This document shows, piece after piece, positions 10,771-21,057 of a stretch of DNA of 64,000 bases. Made by a program: the position numbers and the translations under genes. How positions within the stretch are numbered: position 1 is the first letter of the stretch; each line of letters begins with the position of its first letter. Origin of the DNA: Ursus arctos (Eukaryota > Chordata > Mammalia > Carnivora > Ursidae); NCBI RefSeq assembly GCF_023065955.2, contig NW_026622764.1, positions 45,329,833-45,393,832 on the forward strand, in the 5' to 3' direction. Below the pieces are notes generated by a model. That model saw nothing but the letters and a program-made list of their open reading frames with translations, had not been told where the DNA came from and did no database searches.

Positions 10771-11400
10771 TAATGATTGTCTGTTTTTATGTGCACATAT
10801 AAATATGACTCACTCCTTTAATCTAATGTTAATCATCATGAAGATATGTTTTTAAACAGAAGTAACTGATATGTTACTTATATTGCATTAGGAGCCTAAT
10901 TAGTTGCTATGACCTGAATTTTTTAATGGACGTGAAGTTAACTAAAGCTTTCAAAATAATTTTTCCTCTTTGGGAATAATAATTTATTTTCTGACTTTGA
11001 TAAATACAGTATTTGATAGCCAAGAAACTATAAAATATCTTTAAATGTACCAATGGCATTCTGTCTTACCGGCCTTCTGGAAATTCAAGGAAAAATAAAA
11101 TTGTCCAGAGTAAAGGAACAAGGAAAGCTATAAGAAGGAGAAAGACAGTTGAGAAAAATAAACAACAGAACAAGGACACCCAGAGGGAACATACAGTCTA
11201 CCCAATTTTCGGTCTTACCTAAATTTGAAATATCCAAGGAGACAACTCTGTATACAGGAGAAACAGGTATCCAAGCATTCTTAAGGTTGCATCGAGCTCT
11301 TTTAAATGCTCCACAGTTTACACTTAGGCTTCTGTAACTGAAATTGTCTGACTATACAGCAGTGACCCCCTCTTTTCTCTTTCTCTTTCTGTGTCAGGAC
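10771..11400. other. Unassigned AT-rich sequence
   Basis: No gene supported. A 62-codon + frame at 11149-11337 has no family resemblance. Confidence 0.4.
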
Positions 11401-11414
11401 ATAATAAAATTAGC

Positions 11415-11685
11415 ATATTGAGAACTTACATATGTTCTTACATATGAGAACATGGCAAACTTTGTTTCATGTGCTTTAATTGAGTTAACTCATTTAATCT
11501 TCACAACAAATCCTTGAGGTGGTTCCATTGCCACCACTTTACTGATAAAGGGATTGTGACATGACAAGGTCACACTCTTCCCCCAAGGTCACTGAGTTGG
11601 TAAATGGCAGAGATGGGATCTGAGCATACATGGTTTAGCTTCAGCCTAAGCCCTTGATCGTTTGCTCTATTAACCCTAATATAGC
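11415..11685 (-). mobile_element. MIR SINE relic, antisense
   Basis: Reverse-complement MIR with good landmark order: 'catttaatcttcacaacaaatccttgaggtgg', 'ccactttactgataaagg', 'ccccaaggtcactgagttggtaaatggcagagatggga', 'gcctaagccc'. Confidence 0.75.
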
Positions 11686-11689
11686 AGAT

Positions 11690-12135
11690 ACAGTAGCAAT
11701 AGCTACAATCCATGGAGCGTTCCTTCTGCCAGGCACTGGAGGTTTAAAAAATTTAACTTGTTGGGCGCCTGGGTGGCACAGTCGTTAAGTGTCTGCCTTC
11801 AGCTCAGGGCGTGATCTCAGCGTTCTGGGATCGAGTCCCGCATCAGGCTCCTCCGCTGGGAGCCTCCTTCTTCCTCTCCCACTCCCCCTGCTTGTGTTCC
11901 CTCTCTCGCTGGCTGTCTATCTCTGTCAAATAAATAAATAAAATCTTTAAAAAAAAATTAACTTGAATCCCGCAAACAATCTAAGCAACACGTCTAAGGT
12001 AGGCATTTTTATTCCCATTTTCAGAAAATGAATTGATGGCTCAGGAAGCTTAATCCTTTTGACACAGGTCATATAACTAGTAGAAAACAGAGTCAAACTC
12101 CATAGTCAGATACGTCTGGATACAAAAACTATTCC
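11690..12135 (-). mobile_element. Second antisense MIR, split by a SINE
   Basis: Left part 'gcgttccttctgccaggcactgg'. Right part after the SINE is 'ggtaggcatttttattcccattttcagaaaatgaattgatggctcaggaagctt', 'acacaggtcatataactagtagaaaacagagtcaaactcc'. These are MIR antisense landmarks in order, interrupted at 11763-11957. Confidence 0.65.
11763..11957 (+). mobile_element. Carnivore SINE (SINEC1-like)
   Basis: Head GGGCGCCTGGGTGGCACAGT, B-box text GGGATCGAGTCCCGCATCAG, pyrimidine-rich middle and AAATAAATAAATAAAATCTTT tail. Flanked by TTAACTTG at 11753-11760 and 11958-11965. Close to the young bear-type subfamily. Confidence 0.92.
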
Positions 12136-12144
12136 CTTTTAACA

Positions 12145-12250
12145 TCAAGAAAACTCAGATCCTAGTTTTAGTTTTATCACTGACAGCATGACCGTGAACA
12201 TCACTTAATCTCCCCAGCTTCAGTTCATTCAACTGTAAAATAAAAGTGAT
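12145..12250 (+). mobile_element. MIR fragment
   Basis: 'gacagcatgaccgtgaacatcacttaatctccccagcttcagttcattcaactgtaaaata' matches the MIR core in sense orientation. Short and old. Confidence 0.55.
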
Positions 12251-12455
12251 TCTCAAACTTGAGTAGTCTCAGAATATCCTTGGGGTATTTGTTATAAATG
12301 CAGATTTCCTATTCAATCCTAAATAGCTTGATCAAGTAAATGTGGGGGGGGGGGGTCAAATCATCTGCATTTGAACAATCTGATTCCAGTGAGTGCAGAC
12401 TATACCTCCACAGAAGTAGCTGACCTCACCTTGAGAGCTCTGTTACGACTTTAAC
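12251..12455 (+). mobile_element. MER5-type hAT DNA transposon relic
   Basis: 'tgattctcaaacttgagtag' then 'ttggggtatttgttataaatgcagatttc' and 'atctgcatttgaacaatctgattccagtgagtgcagac' are the arrangement of the non-autonomous MER5 family. A run of about 13 Gs at 12343-12355 interrupts it. Non-mobile. Confidence 0.6.
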
Positions 12456-12542
12456 TGAAACTCAACAGTCCTCTCCATCTTTCTCTCCAGATAGCACCTG
12501 GACCACCTGGAAACTTAAAACATTTGAGAATAATTTATTTAG

Positions 12543-12729
12543 CGGTGCCTGGATGGCTCAGTCAGTTAAGCATCTGACTCTTAATTTTGGCTTAGGTCAT
12601 GATCTCGAGTCCTGAGATTGAGCCCCCTGTTGGGCTCCATGCCCAGCTTGGGACTCACTCTTTTCCCTCTGCCCCTCTACCTACCGCGCCCTCCCCCCCC
12701 AACCCCCTGCACTCTCTCTCTCTAAAAAA
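12543..12729 (+). mobile_element. Carnivore SINE (older SINEC)
   Basis: Head CGGTGCCTGGATGGCTCAGT, B-box GATTGAGCCCCCTGTTGGGC, C-rich and CT-rich middle (with a run of Cs near 12690-12700), A-rich tail. Imperfect target duplications: AGAATAATTTATTTAG before and AGAATTGATTTAG after. Confidence 0.88.
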
Positions 12730-12779
12730 AGAATTGATTTAGTGTGCCAACTACACTCAAAAAAAAAAAAAATTTAAAA

Positions 12780-13180
12780 AGAGAGACACCAGAGATCTTA
12801 CTTTGCCTCTCTACCATGTAAGGGCACAGTAAGAAGGTAACCATCTACAAACCAGGAAGAGAGCTCTCACCAGTAACCGACCATGTTGGCACCTGATCTC
12901 AGATTTCCAGTCTCCAGAAGTGTGAGAAAAAGAATTTCTATTTTTTTTTTAAGATTTTATTTATTTATTTATTTATTTATTTGAGAGAGAGAGAGGGAGT
13001 GTGAGAGAGCATGAGAAGGGGTGAGGGGCAGAGGTAGAAGCAGACTCCCCGCTGAGCAGGGAGGCCAATGCCGGACTCCATCCCAAGGACTCTGGGATCA
13101 TAACCTGAGCTGAAGGCAGATGCTTAACTGACTGAGCCACCCAGGCGCCCCAAACTTACGTTGTTTAAGCCAAAAATAAA
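12780..13180 (+). mobile_element. MaLR LTR relic (MLT1/MST type), split by a SINE
   Basis: 3' half of a MaLR LTR: 'gagagacaccagagatctta', 'ctctaccatgtaagggcacagtaagaagg', 'ccatctacaaaccaggaagagagct', 'ctccagaagtgtgagaaa'. It resumes after the SINE as 'cgttgtttaagcc'. This is an endogenous retrovirus-derived LTR with no coding potential. The two sides join if 12941-13151 is removed. Confidence 0.75.
12941..13151 (-). mobile_element. Carnivore SINE, antisense
   Basis: Reads T-rich tail, (TTTA)n, GAGAGAG purine tract, then CTCCCCGCTGAGCAGGGAGG and the head complement TGAGCCACCCAGGCGCCCC at the right end. It sits inside the MaLR LTR, so it is younger than the LTR. Confidence 0.92.
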
Positions 13181-13579
13181 AATCTATTCAATAGTATAAT
13201 CCAGTGGATTCAGAGAGCCCAGTTCACAACTTTTTTCCAGTATTTATTGTAATGCTTAATAGTAGATACTTAATATTTGCTTAACGAGTGAATAATATTC
13301 ATTATATTTTACTCTATAACATTTTTAAGATGTAAAAATTTAAAGGAAACAATCTGATAATAAATACTAATATATGTATGTTATCTCTGTAAGCAGAGAA
13401 TTCCTATACCATAGCAATGGCTTTATTTAATATGCGTTCTTGATGCTACCATCTAGTTGAGATTCTGTTCACATGACATCAGAATTACTACCACAGTGAG
13501 TCTTCCTCCTTGGAGTCACTCCTTTAGAACACAGTCTGTATAGTTTTTTGCATATTACAACCTTTTAAAAAATTATTTT

Positions 13580-13766
13580 ATCAACATATTTATAATGATC
13601 AAAATCCTTAAATTGCTCTCCCGTTTCTCCTATATTAGGTGTAAACTTCTCTCTCTTATTTTCGGACTTCCTATGCATTTAATTACAATTTCTTTGTCTT
13701 TATAGTTCTCCAGTGCCCAAAGCATATCTTGCATTTCAACCAGGATTGTCTGCTCCCTAGTCTGGG

Positions 13767-13806
<40 letters not shown>

Positions 13807-14070
13807 CCTTTTCCTTTGATCTGGCCTTTCCCCTTTGCACTTTCACTTTGCCACATTCTTTTTGTTCTTCAAAGTCTGGCTCAGATTTCGTGTTTTTGAA
13901 GACAATTTGTCTGATTCTGGTATTAAACTATGTTTTATTTCATGTTATTCTTTTCTCCTGACCTAACTGCAACCTTCCTAAAGACAGAATCCGCATGTAC
14001 TCCAGAGAGGTATTTTTCAATATGCTGAGCTTGGGTCTCAATCAACATTGGTTAATGATGTAAAATAAAA
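13580..14070 (+). mobile_element. LINE-2 relic with an internal (CA)n
   Basis: 'ttgctctcccgtttctcc', 'gatctggcctttcccctttgcactttcactttgcc', 'cttcaaagtctggctcag', and the 3' landmark 'tgcaaccttcctaaagacagaatcc' fit the L2 3' region. Heavily diverged; orientation is moderately sure. Confidence 0.5.
13769..13804. repeat. (CA)18 microsatellite
   Basis: Pure CA dinucleotide tract, about 18 copies, inside an L2-like stretch. Good candidate for length polymorphism. Confidence 0.95.
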
Positions 14071-15480
14071 TAACTGAATGGAGTAGAGAAGAAAGCAAAG
14101 ACAACATCAGAATGTTTCACTAATATACCTAAGGTTTTTTTCATGAAACTTTTCTTTTTGTTGAATTGTGTGCATGAATGCTGGTTCACAATACAAATGC
14201 ATTTCTAAATTGTGGATCTTAGTTTAAAAAGTTTGAAGGCTCCTGTTCTGTAGAACCAAGCACAGCATTGATCACATTATAAAAAGTCAGTAAGCACCTG
14301 CCATTTGATTGGTTGAAATGACTCTGAATTAATATATGCAATCAATGGTAGGAGAACAGGTCTGGTGTTGTACAAAATAGTCATATTGGTGCTAAAGCCG
14401 TATACTAAAATATGATTTATTTAATCACTTAACAATTGCAAAGGAGGATTTAGTTTACAAATATAATATGACTTACTCGGTATTACTTAAACTTCCCATT
14501 ATTCTGGTTTTTAAATTTAATCTCCTCTCTAATGAAAAATCAACTCCAGGTTGTGTATTTGACAAGAACAGGAAGACTAATGGGCTTGTGTTATTTTTTT
14601 TTTAAGCACTGAGTAAGAAACGAATTTAAAAGTTGACCTAATATGTTTTAGTTTAATGAGTTTTAGACTTTAGAGCTTTATTTCACCTCACCGTAAACAC
14701 CTGAATTCTAAATCTAATACTTCTCTCCATGGGATTTTCTATAATCTAGGAAGAAAAATAAAGGTTTTGAGCTTTTAGAATTGGTATAGAAAGTGCCTAA
14801 TTTCAGAACTAAGTCACCAGTGCAGGCTGCATTACGCGGAATCAGTTTATAATGAAATCTCTATCAAGGACATGTTCCACTGGTTTATGCTTCTCCAGCG
14901 ACCTTTGAAGGAAGCAGAAAAGATGGCAAGAGGATAAAGGCAGGTCTTTATTAACTAATATTTGATGATATATGGCAAACTACAGAGCAGTAGCAGTCAA
15001 TGGCAAGCTTCTCTGAAACACCATGAGTGAGTGAATTATAATGACTGCAAAACCCTGTCACATTTTTTTATCCAATGTCTTTCTCAGCAGTCTTTAAGTG
15101 ATAGTGTTTACTGATCATCTTTCTGCCTAATGTCGAAGTTTTGTTTCTGTTTTTGTTTTTTGTTTTTTTGTTTAAAAGAGAGAATAAAAAGGGCCTTTGT
15201 TTGGTTGGTTTTCTTTTCTTTTGCTTTACAAAGTGAAAAAGGAAGTCAAGGCGACACAGAGCAAACACAAAAATTGCAAATACAGCAGACATGCATTTTT
15301 TGAGAACAATATAATGTGTAAAATAACAATTGTATTAAAGTCTAGCAAGTCAGGGCAGAGAGGAAGTAAGAGTAAACAGGGGTGGTGAGGGCATCCTCGG
15401 CCGGCACGAGGGCTTTAGATAACCAGGCACGACCAAACACGGGGAAGAAAAAACATACAAGAATCACAGATCGTATTTCA
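14071..15480. other. Unassigned AT-rich sequence
   Basis: No gene. T/G-rich low complexity (TTTTG units) at 15135-15175. A GC-rich word near 15395-15412 includes CGGCCGGCACGAGG; nothing further supports a gene there. Confidence 0.4.
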
Positions 15481-15499
15481 CTTGGGAATCTGAGAGTCA

Positions 15500-15610
15500 T
15501 AAAGCCTTTGCATTTTAAAGCTGGAAGGGACTTAGTTCAACACTCTCATTTCACAGAAGAGGAAATTGAATCATGTTCTGCTAAGCTATACAGTATGTAT
15601 TCCGTGTTTG
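15500..15610. mobile_element. Ancient mammalian-wide repeat fragment
   Basis: 'aaagctggaagggacttagttcaacactctcatttcacagaagaggaaattgaa' resembles an old CR1/L3 or related repeat motif (agctggaagggacctcagagatcatctagtccaa ... tttacagatgaggaaactga). Family not certain. Confidence 0.4.
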
Positions 15611-15784
15611 TAAAAATTGCAAGCAGGTTTTCAGAACCAGCCTTACACACTGGATAAAATATATATTTGTCTCCCTCCCCCACATGCCTTTCCACTGTTT
15701 CACTGTACTTTCCACTGTTTTCTGTTACTATTTTTTTCTATTTTATTTATTAATACCCTAAGTGTCTTCAGATTTTCAAGTGGA

Positions 15785-15920
15785 GGCCTGGGCACAGGAA
15801 ATACATGATCCTCGCCTCTAGGAAGTTCACGATCTGATGGGTGAGAAAGATGATACAGAAGACAATAACACTGCAGGAATGTAAGTTAAATAAAGGGGGA
15901 TAAATGTGTGATTGTATAAT
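15785..15920 (-). mobile_element. LINE-2 fragment, antisense
   Basis: 'acaggaaatacatgatcctcgcctctaggaagttcacgatctgatgggtgagaaagatg' matches the reverse-complement L2 phrase (gatacggtccctgccctcaaggagcttacagtctagtggggg). Short. Confidence 0.55.
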
Positions 15921-17808
15921 TTTCCATTAAAATGACAACTCAGCCATTCTCTAGATATATGGAGAATGTGATGATTAAGCTGAATTTTATAAAACATTAA
16001 TGAGTTAGATTTTTATAAAGAATATACAATGGAATAGTGTTTTGTTTATATTAGCATGTGTATAAGCAGAGATGGGGGAAGAGGAGAGACTGTTATGTAG
16101 GTAATGGTTTAGCTATAATACTCTGGGTAAAATCTATCTTATGAAATAGACTTGTTTTTCTACCTATACTTACTCCCTAAGTGATCCCATCCTACCTCAT
16201 GATTTTAAATACCATCTACTATTTTTTCACAATGGGTTTGCTGCTACAACACAGGTGTCATGCAAATCACCACTAAACCCAAACCAAAAGGGAAAAGGAA
16301 AAGGCTCATATCAACATTATCATCATTGGACACATAGATTTGGGCAGGTCTATCCCTACTGGTCCTCTGATCTACCAATGTGCTGGGATCGACAAAAGAA
16401 CTATGGAAAAATTTGACAACGAGGCTGCTGAGGTGGGAAGGGGCTCCTTCAAGTGTGGCTGGGTCTTGAATAAACTGAAAGCTGAACATGAACAAGGTAT
16501 CACTGTTGATATCTCCCTGTGGAAATTTGAGACCAGTGAGTATCATGTGACCATCACTGATGCCCCAGGACACAGAGACTTTATCAAAAACATGATTACA
16601 GGCACATCTCAGGCTGACCGTGCTGTCCTGATTATTGCTCTTGGTGTTGGTGAATTTGAAGCAGGTAGCTCCAAGAATGGGCAGACCTGTGAGCATGCCC
16701 TTCTGACTTACACACTGGGTGTGAAACAAATAATTGTCGGTGTTAACAAAATGGATTCCGCTGAGTCACCCTATAGCCAGAAAAGATACAAGGAAATCAT
16801 TAAGGAAGTCACCACCTACATTAAGATAACTGGCTACAGCCCTGACACAATAACATTTGTGTCAGTTTTTGGTTGGAATGGTGACAACATGCTAGAGCTA
16901 AGTGCTAACATGTCTTGGTTCAAGGGATGGGAAGTCACCCATAAAGATAGCAAATCTGGTGGAATCACATGCTTGAAACTCTGGATTGCATTCTGCCACC
17001 AACTCGTGCAACTGACAAGCCCTTGCGTCAGCTTCCCCAGGACGTCTACAAAATTGGTGGTATTGGTGCTGTCCCTATGGCCCGGTGGAGATTGGTGTTC
17101 TTAAACCTGGCGTGGTGTTCTCCTGTGCTTCAGTCAATGCCACAACCGAAGTAAAATCTGTTGAAATGCACCATGAAGCTTTGAGTGAGGCTCTAGCTGG
17201 GGACAACATGGACTTCAATGTCAAGAACCTATCTGTCCAAAATGTTCACCCTGGCAATGTGGCTGGTGACAGAAAAATGACCCACCAATGGAAGCAGCTG
17301 GCTTCAGGGCTCAGGTGATTATCCTGAACCATCCAGGCCAAATCAGTGCTGGAAATGCACCTGTGCTGGATTGTCAGACAGCTCACATTGCTTGCAAGTT
17401 TGCTGAGCTGAAGGAGATTGATTATCATTCTGGAAAATAGCTGGAAGATGGCTCCAAGTTCTTAAAATCTGGGGATACTGCTCTTGATATGGTGTGTTGA
17501 GAACTTCTCTGACTATCTCATCTGGGCCATTTGTGATATGAGCCAGACAGCTGCTGTGGGTGTCATCAAAGCAGTGGACAAGAAGGCAGCTGGAGCTGGC
17601 AAGGTCACCACGTCTGATCAGAAAGCTCAGAAAGCTAAAGGAATATATTCCTAATACCCGCCACCCCAGTGTTAATCAGTGGTGGGAGAACGGTCTCAGA
17701 ACTCTTTGTATCAGTTGGTCATTTAAGTTTAACAGTAAAAGACTGGTTAAAGGTAACAATGCATCGTAAAACCTTCAGAAGGAAAAGAGAATGTTTTGTG
17801 GACCATTT

Positions 17809-17809
<1 letters not shown>

Positions 17810-17847
<38 letters not shown>
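17810..17847. repeat. (TG)19 microsatellite in the EEF1A1 pseudogene 3'UTR
   Basis: TG tract of about 19 copies at the point where the parent 3'UTR has a T-rich stretch followed by GCGTGTGGCAG. The microsatellite appears to have grown after insertion. Confidence 0.95.
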
Positions 17848-17849
<2 letters not shown>

Positions 17850-17965
17850 CTGGCAGTTTTAAGTTATTAGCTTTTAAAAACCAGTACTTTTCAATGGAAA
17901 CAACTTGACCAAAAATCTCACAGAATTTTGAGACCCATTAAAACAAAAGTTTATTGAGAAAAAAA

Positions 17966-17998
17966 TAATAAAATAAATGAATAAATAAATAAATAAAC
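17966..17998. repeat. (AAAT)n, remodelled poly(A) tail
   Basis: A-rich then AAAT-unit tract directly after the pseudogene's 'gacccattaaaa' 3' end. This fits a former poly(A) tail that mutated into a tetranucleotide repeat. Confidence 0.85.
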
Positions 17999-18009
17999 GC
18001 CACCTACTT

Positions 18010-18960
18010 GCTGATCACACCCCAATCTATATTTTAGCATATACTTCAGACTTGTGTATGTCCAACTGCTTACTTGACATCTCCATTCAGAAGTCTAACA
18101 GGCAGTTTTAATACAAATTATCTAAAAATAAGATCTGTGATTCCCTTCCAAACCCTTAATTACCACAAATTCCCCACCTAATTGCTGAGGTAAAAACCTT
18201 AGAATCAGCTTACCTTCCTTTCTCCTTCCACCAGGTATTCTAACTATATCTTCTCAAAGAATCTCACTTGATTTTTATTATCACTTGATGCAACTATTAT
18301 GGTCCAAGACTCCTGAATATTATATAGCTTCCCAGTAGGTTTCTGTGTCTACTCTCCTCCTTTCCAGTCTATTCTCATTATAGCAGCCAGATAGATCCCA
18401 TTTAAAATGGGTTTTCATATCATTCCTTTGCTTTAAAAGCTTCTCCTATCACCTAAAGTAAAAGCCACAGTTCGTGCCGCAACCACATGGCCCCCTGTGA
18501 TGTGGCCATTTGTTATTTCTGTACTCTAATCACTGACTCCTCACCTCTGTCTCACTTGCCTCTAGTCATATGGCCCTCACTCTGCCTCAGACACAGCAGG
18601 CACACTCATGCCACAGGATCTTTGCACTTGCTATTCTCTTTACTAGGAATCTTCAGCCCCAGATATTCACAAAACTCCCTCTCTTGCTTCCTTCAAGCCG
18701 CAACTCAAATGTCACATTCCCAGTGAGATTTCACTATCTATCTTACCTAAAATACTTTGTCCAGGCATATCTTAGTTTTGCCTTTCAAGTTTTGTGTTTA
18801 TTTTTGGTTTTGATTTTGGCTTTTTGGCTGTTGTTAATGTGTTGTTATCATGCACTAGAGTGTAAGATCTACAGGGACAGTGTCCTTACCATTAATAATT
18901 GGTTCTCACAAGTTGGTACAAACCAGATCCAACATGCCCCTCCTCATGGATATCTGTAAT
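18010..18960 (+). mobile_element. LINE-2 3' region
   Basis: Long L2 stretch: 'gacatctccattcagaagtctaac', 'agcagccagatagatccc', 'cattcctttgctttaaaagcttctcctatcacc', 'caggatctttgcacttgctattctc', 'caagccgcaactcaaatgtcacattcccag', 'ctagagtgtaagatctacagggacag'. Order and orientation match the L2 ORF2 end and 3'UTR. The EEF1A1 retrocopy inserted at its left edge. Confidence 0.72.
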
Positions 18961-18970
18961 ATGAACAGGG

Positions 18971-18991
18971 AAAAAAAAAAAAAAAAAAAAA
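18971..18991. repeat. A21 tract
   Basis: Uninterrupted run of about 21 As just after the L2 3' end. No clear flanking duplication seen, so its retroposed origin is unproven. Confidence 0.9.
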
Positions 18992-20100
18992 CTTCTCCTG
19001 CCCAAAGGCACTTTCTCATCATTGGAAATTCCATTATTGGAAGTGCCTTAGGATAAGCATACACTTTCCATCTCTCTCTAAATGCTGACCTCTTGGGAAA
19101 AGAAACACATCAAATTAAATGAATTATTTATACATTAGCATAAGATTATTAATTGCATATTTTGCTTCCATGTTAACTTTCTTTTAAAATCACTAAAAAG
19201 TGGAGTTTTGCAGGTGAGGAGAAGACAAGGATAAACCTGAAAAATGTAGCAATACCTGGGTGAAAGACACTGGACTGCTACAGAAATAAGGAGGGATATA
19301 GTAATAATGGATAAAGAAAGAGTTTGGTTGACATGCTGTGTATAGCCATTTGACCTCTGTGAGTCTACAAGAGCCAGAAAAGTAGGACAGCCAGGGACTG
19401 AAGTGATGGAGAAGAACTTGCTTAGTTCTCAGGGTAAAACTCCCAATTTAAATACAAGCATTCAACTCATGAAGTTTAAGTTGTATATCAGTAAACTGTA
19501 ATCAGACTTACCTCATAGGTTTTTGTACCAAAAATGTATTAAAAATCTGAATTAAATAATATTTTTAAATATCTATCTTCATATATGGCCAAGAGTAACT
19601 CAATAGTATCAGCTTTTAGGGTATTTGAGAATTCAGCTATTCATTAATGATTTATATTGATACAGCTCATTACCACCATTGGAGATTCCAGATTACATAC
19701 AGTTCATATTTTTAAACATAAAGTAAAATGGATGTTTCACAATATGGCAATTTGGTATTACATGATTGGTAAAGGAATTCTCCTTCCATAAAATCACTAA
19801 ACATTGGTTTAAAATAATTAATATCTTATACAAATGTAGAAATGTGTTCTCAGAAGAGGGAGGGTGTTTTATTTTTCTATGACTCTCTGAAAATAGTTTC
19901 CAGAAAAAGTCAGTGTGTGATGGATACAAATAATTTCATTTCCATTTAGTAAACACATCACCCTTAGTCTAAAATGGTATACAATACAGATATACAAAAT
20001 CTACTGCAGATGACAGATACCATTCAAGAAATAATGTTTAAATGGGTGTGTAGATGTCTATTTTTTTATATTCTACTTTGCTCCAGCAATTAACCATAGC
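18992..20100. other. Unassigned AT-rich sequence
   Basis: No coding or repeat signal I can name. Minus-strand frame 19693-19929 has no family features. Confidence 0.4.
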
Positions 20101-20119
20101 AATAAAAGTGAAACTCTTA

Positions 20120-20339
20120 TGGGGTGCATGGGTGGCTCAGTCAGTTAGGCATCTGACTCTTGGTTTCAGCTTAGGTCATGATCTCATGGATGGTGGGATC
20201 AAGCCCCGCATGAGACTCCATGCTCAGTGGGGAGCGTGCTTGAAAATTCTCGCCCTTTGCCCCTCCACCCACTCGTGTGTGAGCATGTGCACTCTCTCTC
20301 TCGCTCTCTAAGATAAATAAATCTTTAAAAAAAATTTTA
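20120..20339 (+). mobile_element. Carnivore SINE (SINEC)
   Basis: Head GGGGTGCATGGGTGGCTCAG, B-box GGGATCAAGCCCCGCATGAG, CT-rich middle, A-rich tail. Clear target duplications: AAAAGTGAAACTCTTA (about 20104-20119) and AAAAGTGAAGCTCTTA (20340-20355), one mismatch. Confidence 0.93.
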
Positions 20340-20355
20340 AAAAGTGAAGCTCTTA

Positions 20356-20940
20356 AACATTTCTGGACCTCTATTCTACTGTTTGGAAAAAGTCAGTGGG
20401 CATTGTGAATATCACATTTTATGTAAATTTCACATTGTATGGCAAAGGGAAACAACAAGAAATCATTAGTATTTGATATAAAGAAGTAAAAAACAGCTGA
20501 TAGGAAGCAAAAAAGTAGAAAGATAAGTGATGGGAGAGTTTGATCCAAGTGAGTGAGCAATTATTAAAGGAGTCTTGCTTGAGCAAGACAGAATCAGCAT
20601 TGTAGGGGGCATTAGTTGAACTAAGGAATCAGGACTGATTAAGAACAGCTGGTAGAGGGAGGGGCTGAGAACTACATAATCACCCTATGTGAATTCAATA
20701 TAATTGACTCAGATTATCCCAGTAGCCTCAACTACTTTCTAGTTCCACAAAGCAGCTATTTCTTTTAGAAATAGAATTAACTCTTTCTGTCATTAATTTC
20801 TTTGATGTCCTACAGAATTATCTTGCAGTAGCTTACAGATGTCTTTGCCAGAAAATATCCAGCTTCATTATGAAATGCTAGAACAAGAAACAGTACAACT
20901 CAAAACAACTTGGAAATGGAAGCAGACATTTCATCTTCCC
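20356..20940. other. Unassigned sequence
   Basis: No gene or named repeat seen. Confidence 0.4.
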
Positions 20941-20941
20941 C

Positions 20942-21057
20942 TTTTTCCCCAAGAAAATGTCAGAAATTTTCCCCAAGAAAAATATCAAAAATAGGATATT
21001 TCATATTTGTAATACATTTTGTATTATTTCATATTTCATATTTGTAATACATTTTGT
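20942..21057. repeat. Two adjacent local tandem duplications
   Basis: First pair: about 25-base units at 20942-20966 and 20967-20991 sharing TTTTCCCCAAGAAAA. Second pair: a perfect 27-base direct repeat at 20996-21022 and 21031-21057 containing TTTCATATTTGTAATACATT. Unit periods differ (25 and 35), so they are separate events side by side. Confidence 0.9.

Larger units (their letters stand above)
16221..17998 (+). pseudogene. EEF1A1P: Processed pseudogene of eEF1A1
   Basis: Retrocopy of the translation elongation factor 1-alpha 1 mRNA. The parent is a GTPase delivering aminoacyl-tRNA to the ribosome. Homology runs without introns from 5'UTR (16223-16275), through the whole coding region (about 16276-17640), into the A1-type 3'UTR and an A-rich tail remodelled to AAAT units. 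Recognisable peptides: [44 protein letters not shown]. It is dead: the start ATG is lost (AAG), the P-loop reads GHIDLGR instead of GHVDSGK, single-base deletions lie near 16969, 17084 and 17265, a TAG stop interrupts near 17438, and about 17 bases are missing near 17492. Flanking ACCATCTACT (16211-16220) and GCCACCTACT (17999-18008) look like worn target duplications. I use the suffix P to mark a pseudogene, not an assigned symbol. Confidence 0.95.

Noticed and set aside
15395..15412. CGGCACGAGG resembling a cDNA-library adaptor, hinting at vector contamination
   Set aside because: Only about ten bases match, there is no vector or cloning-site sequence on either side, and flanking text reads as ordinary genomic DNA.
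16340..17104. 254-codon open frame as a live EF-1-alpha-like gene
   Set aside because: It starts at a TTG inside the ruined P-loop, lacks the N-terminal start of the family, leaves the eEF1A frame after about 16969, and has no introns. It is the front part of the processed pseudogene.
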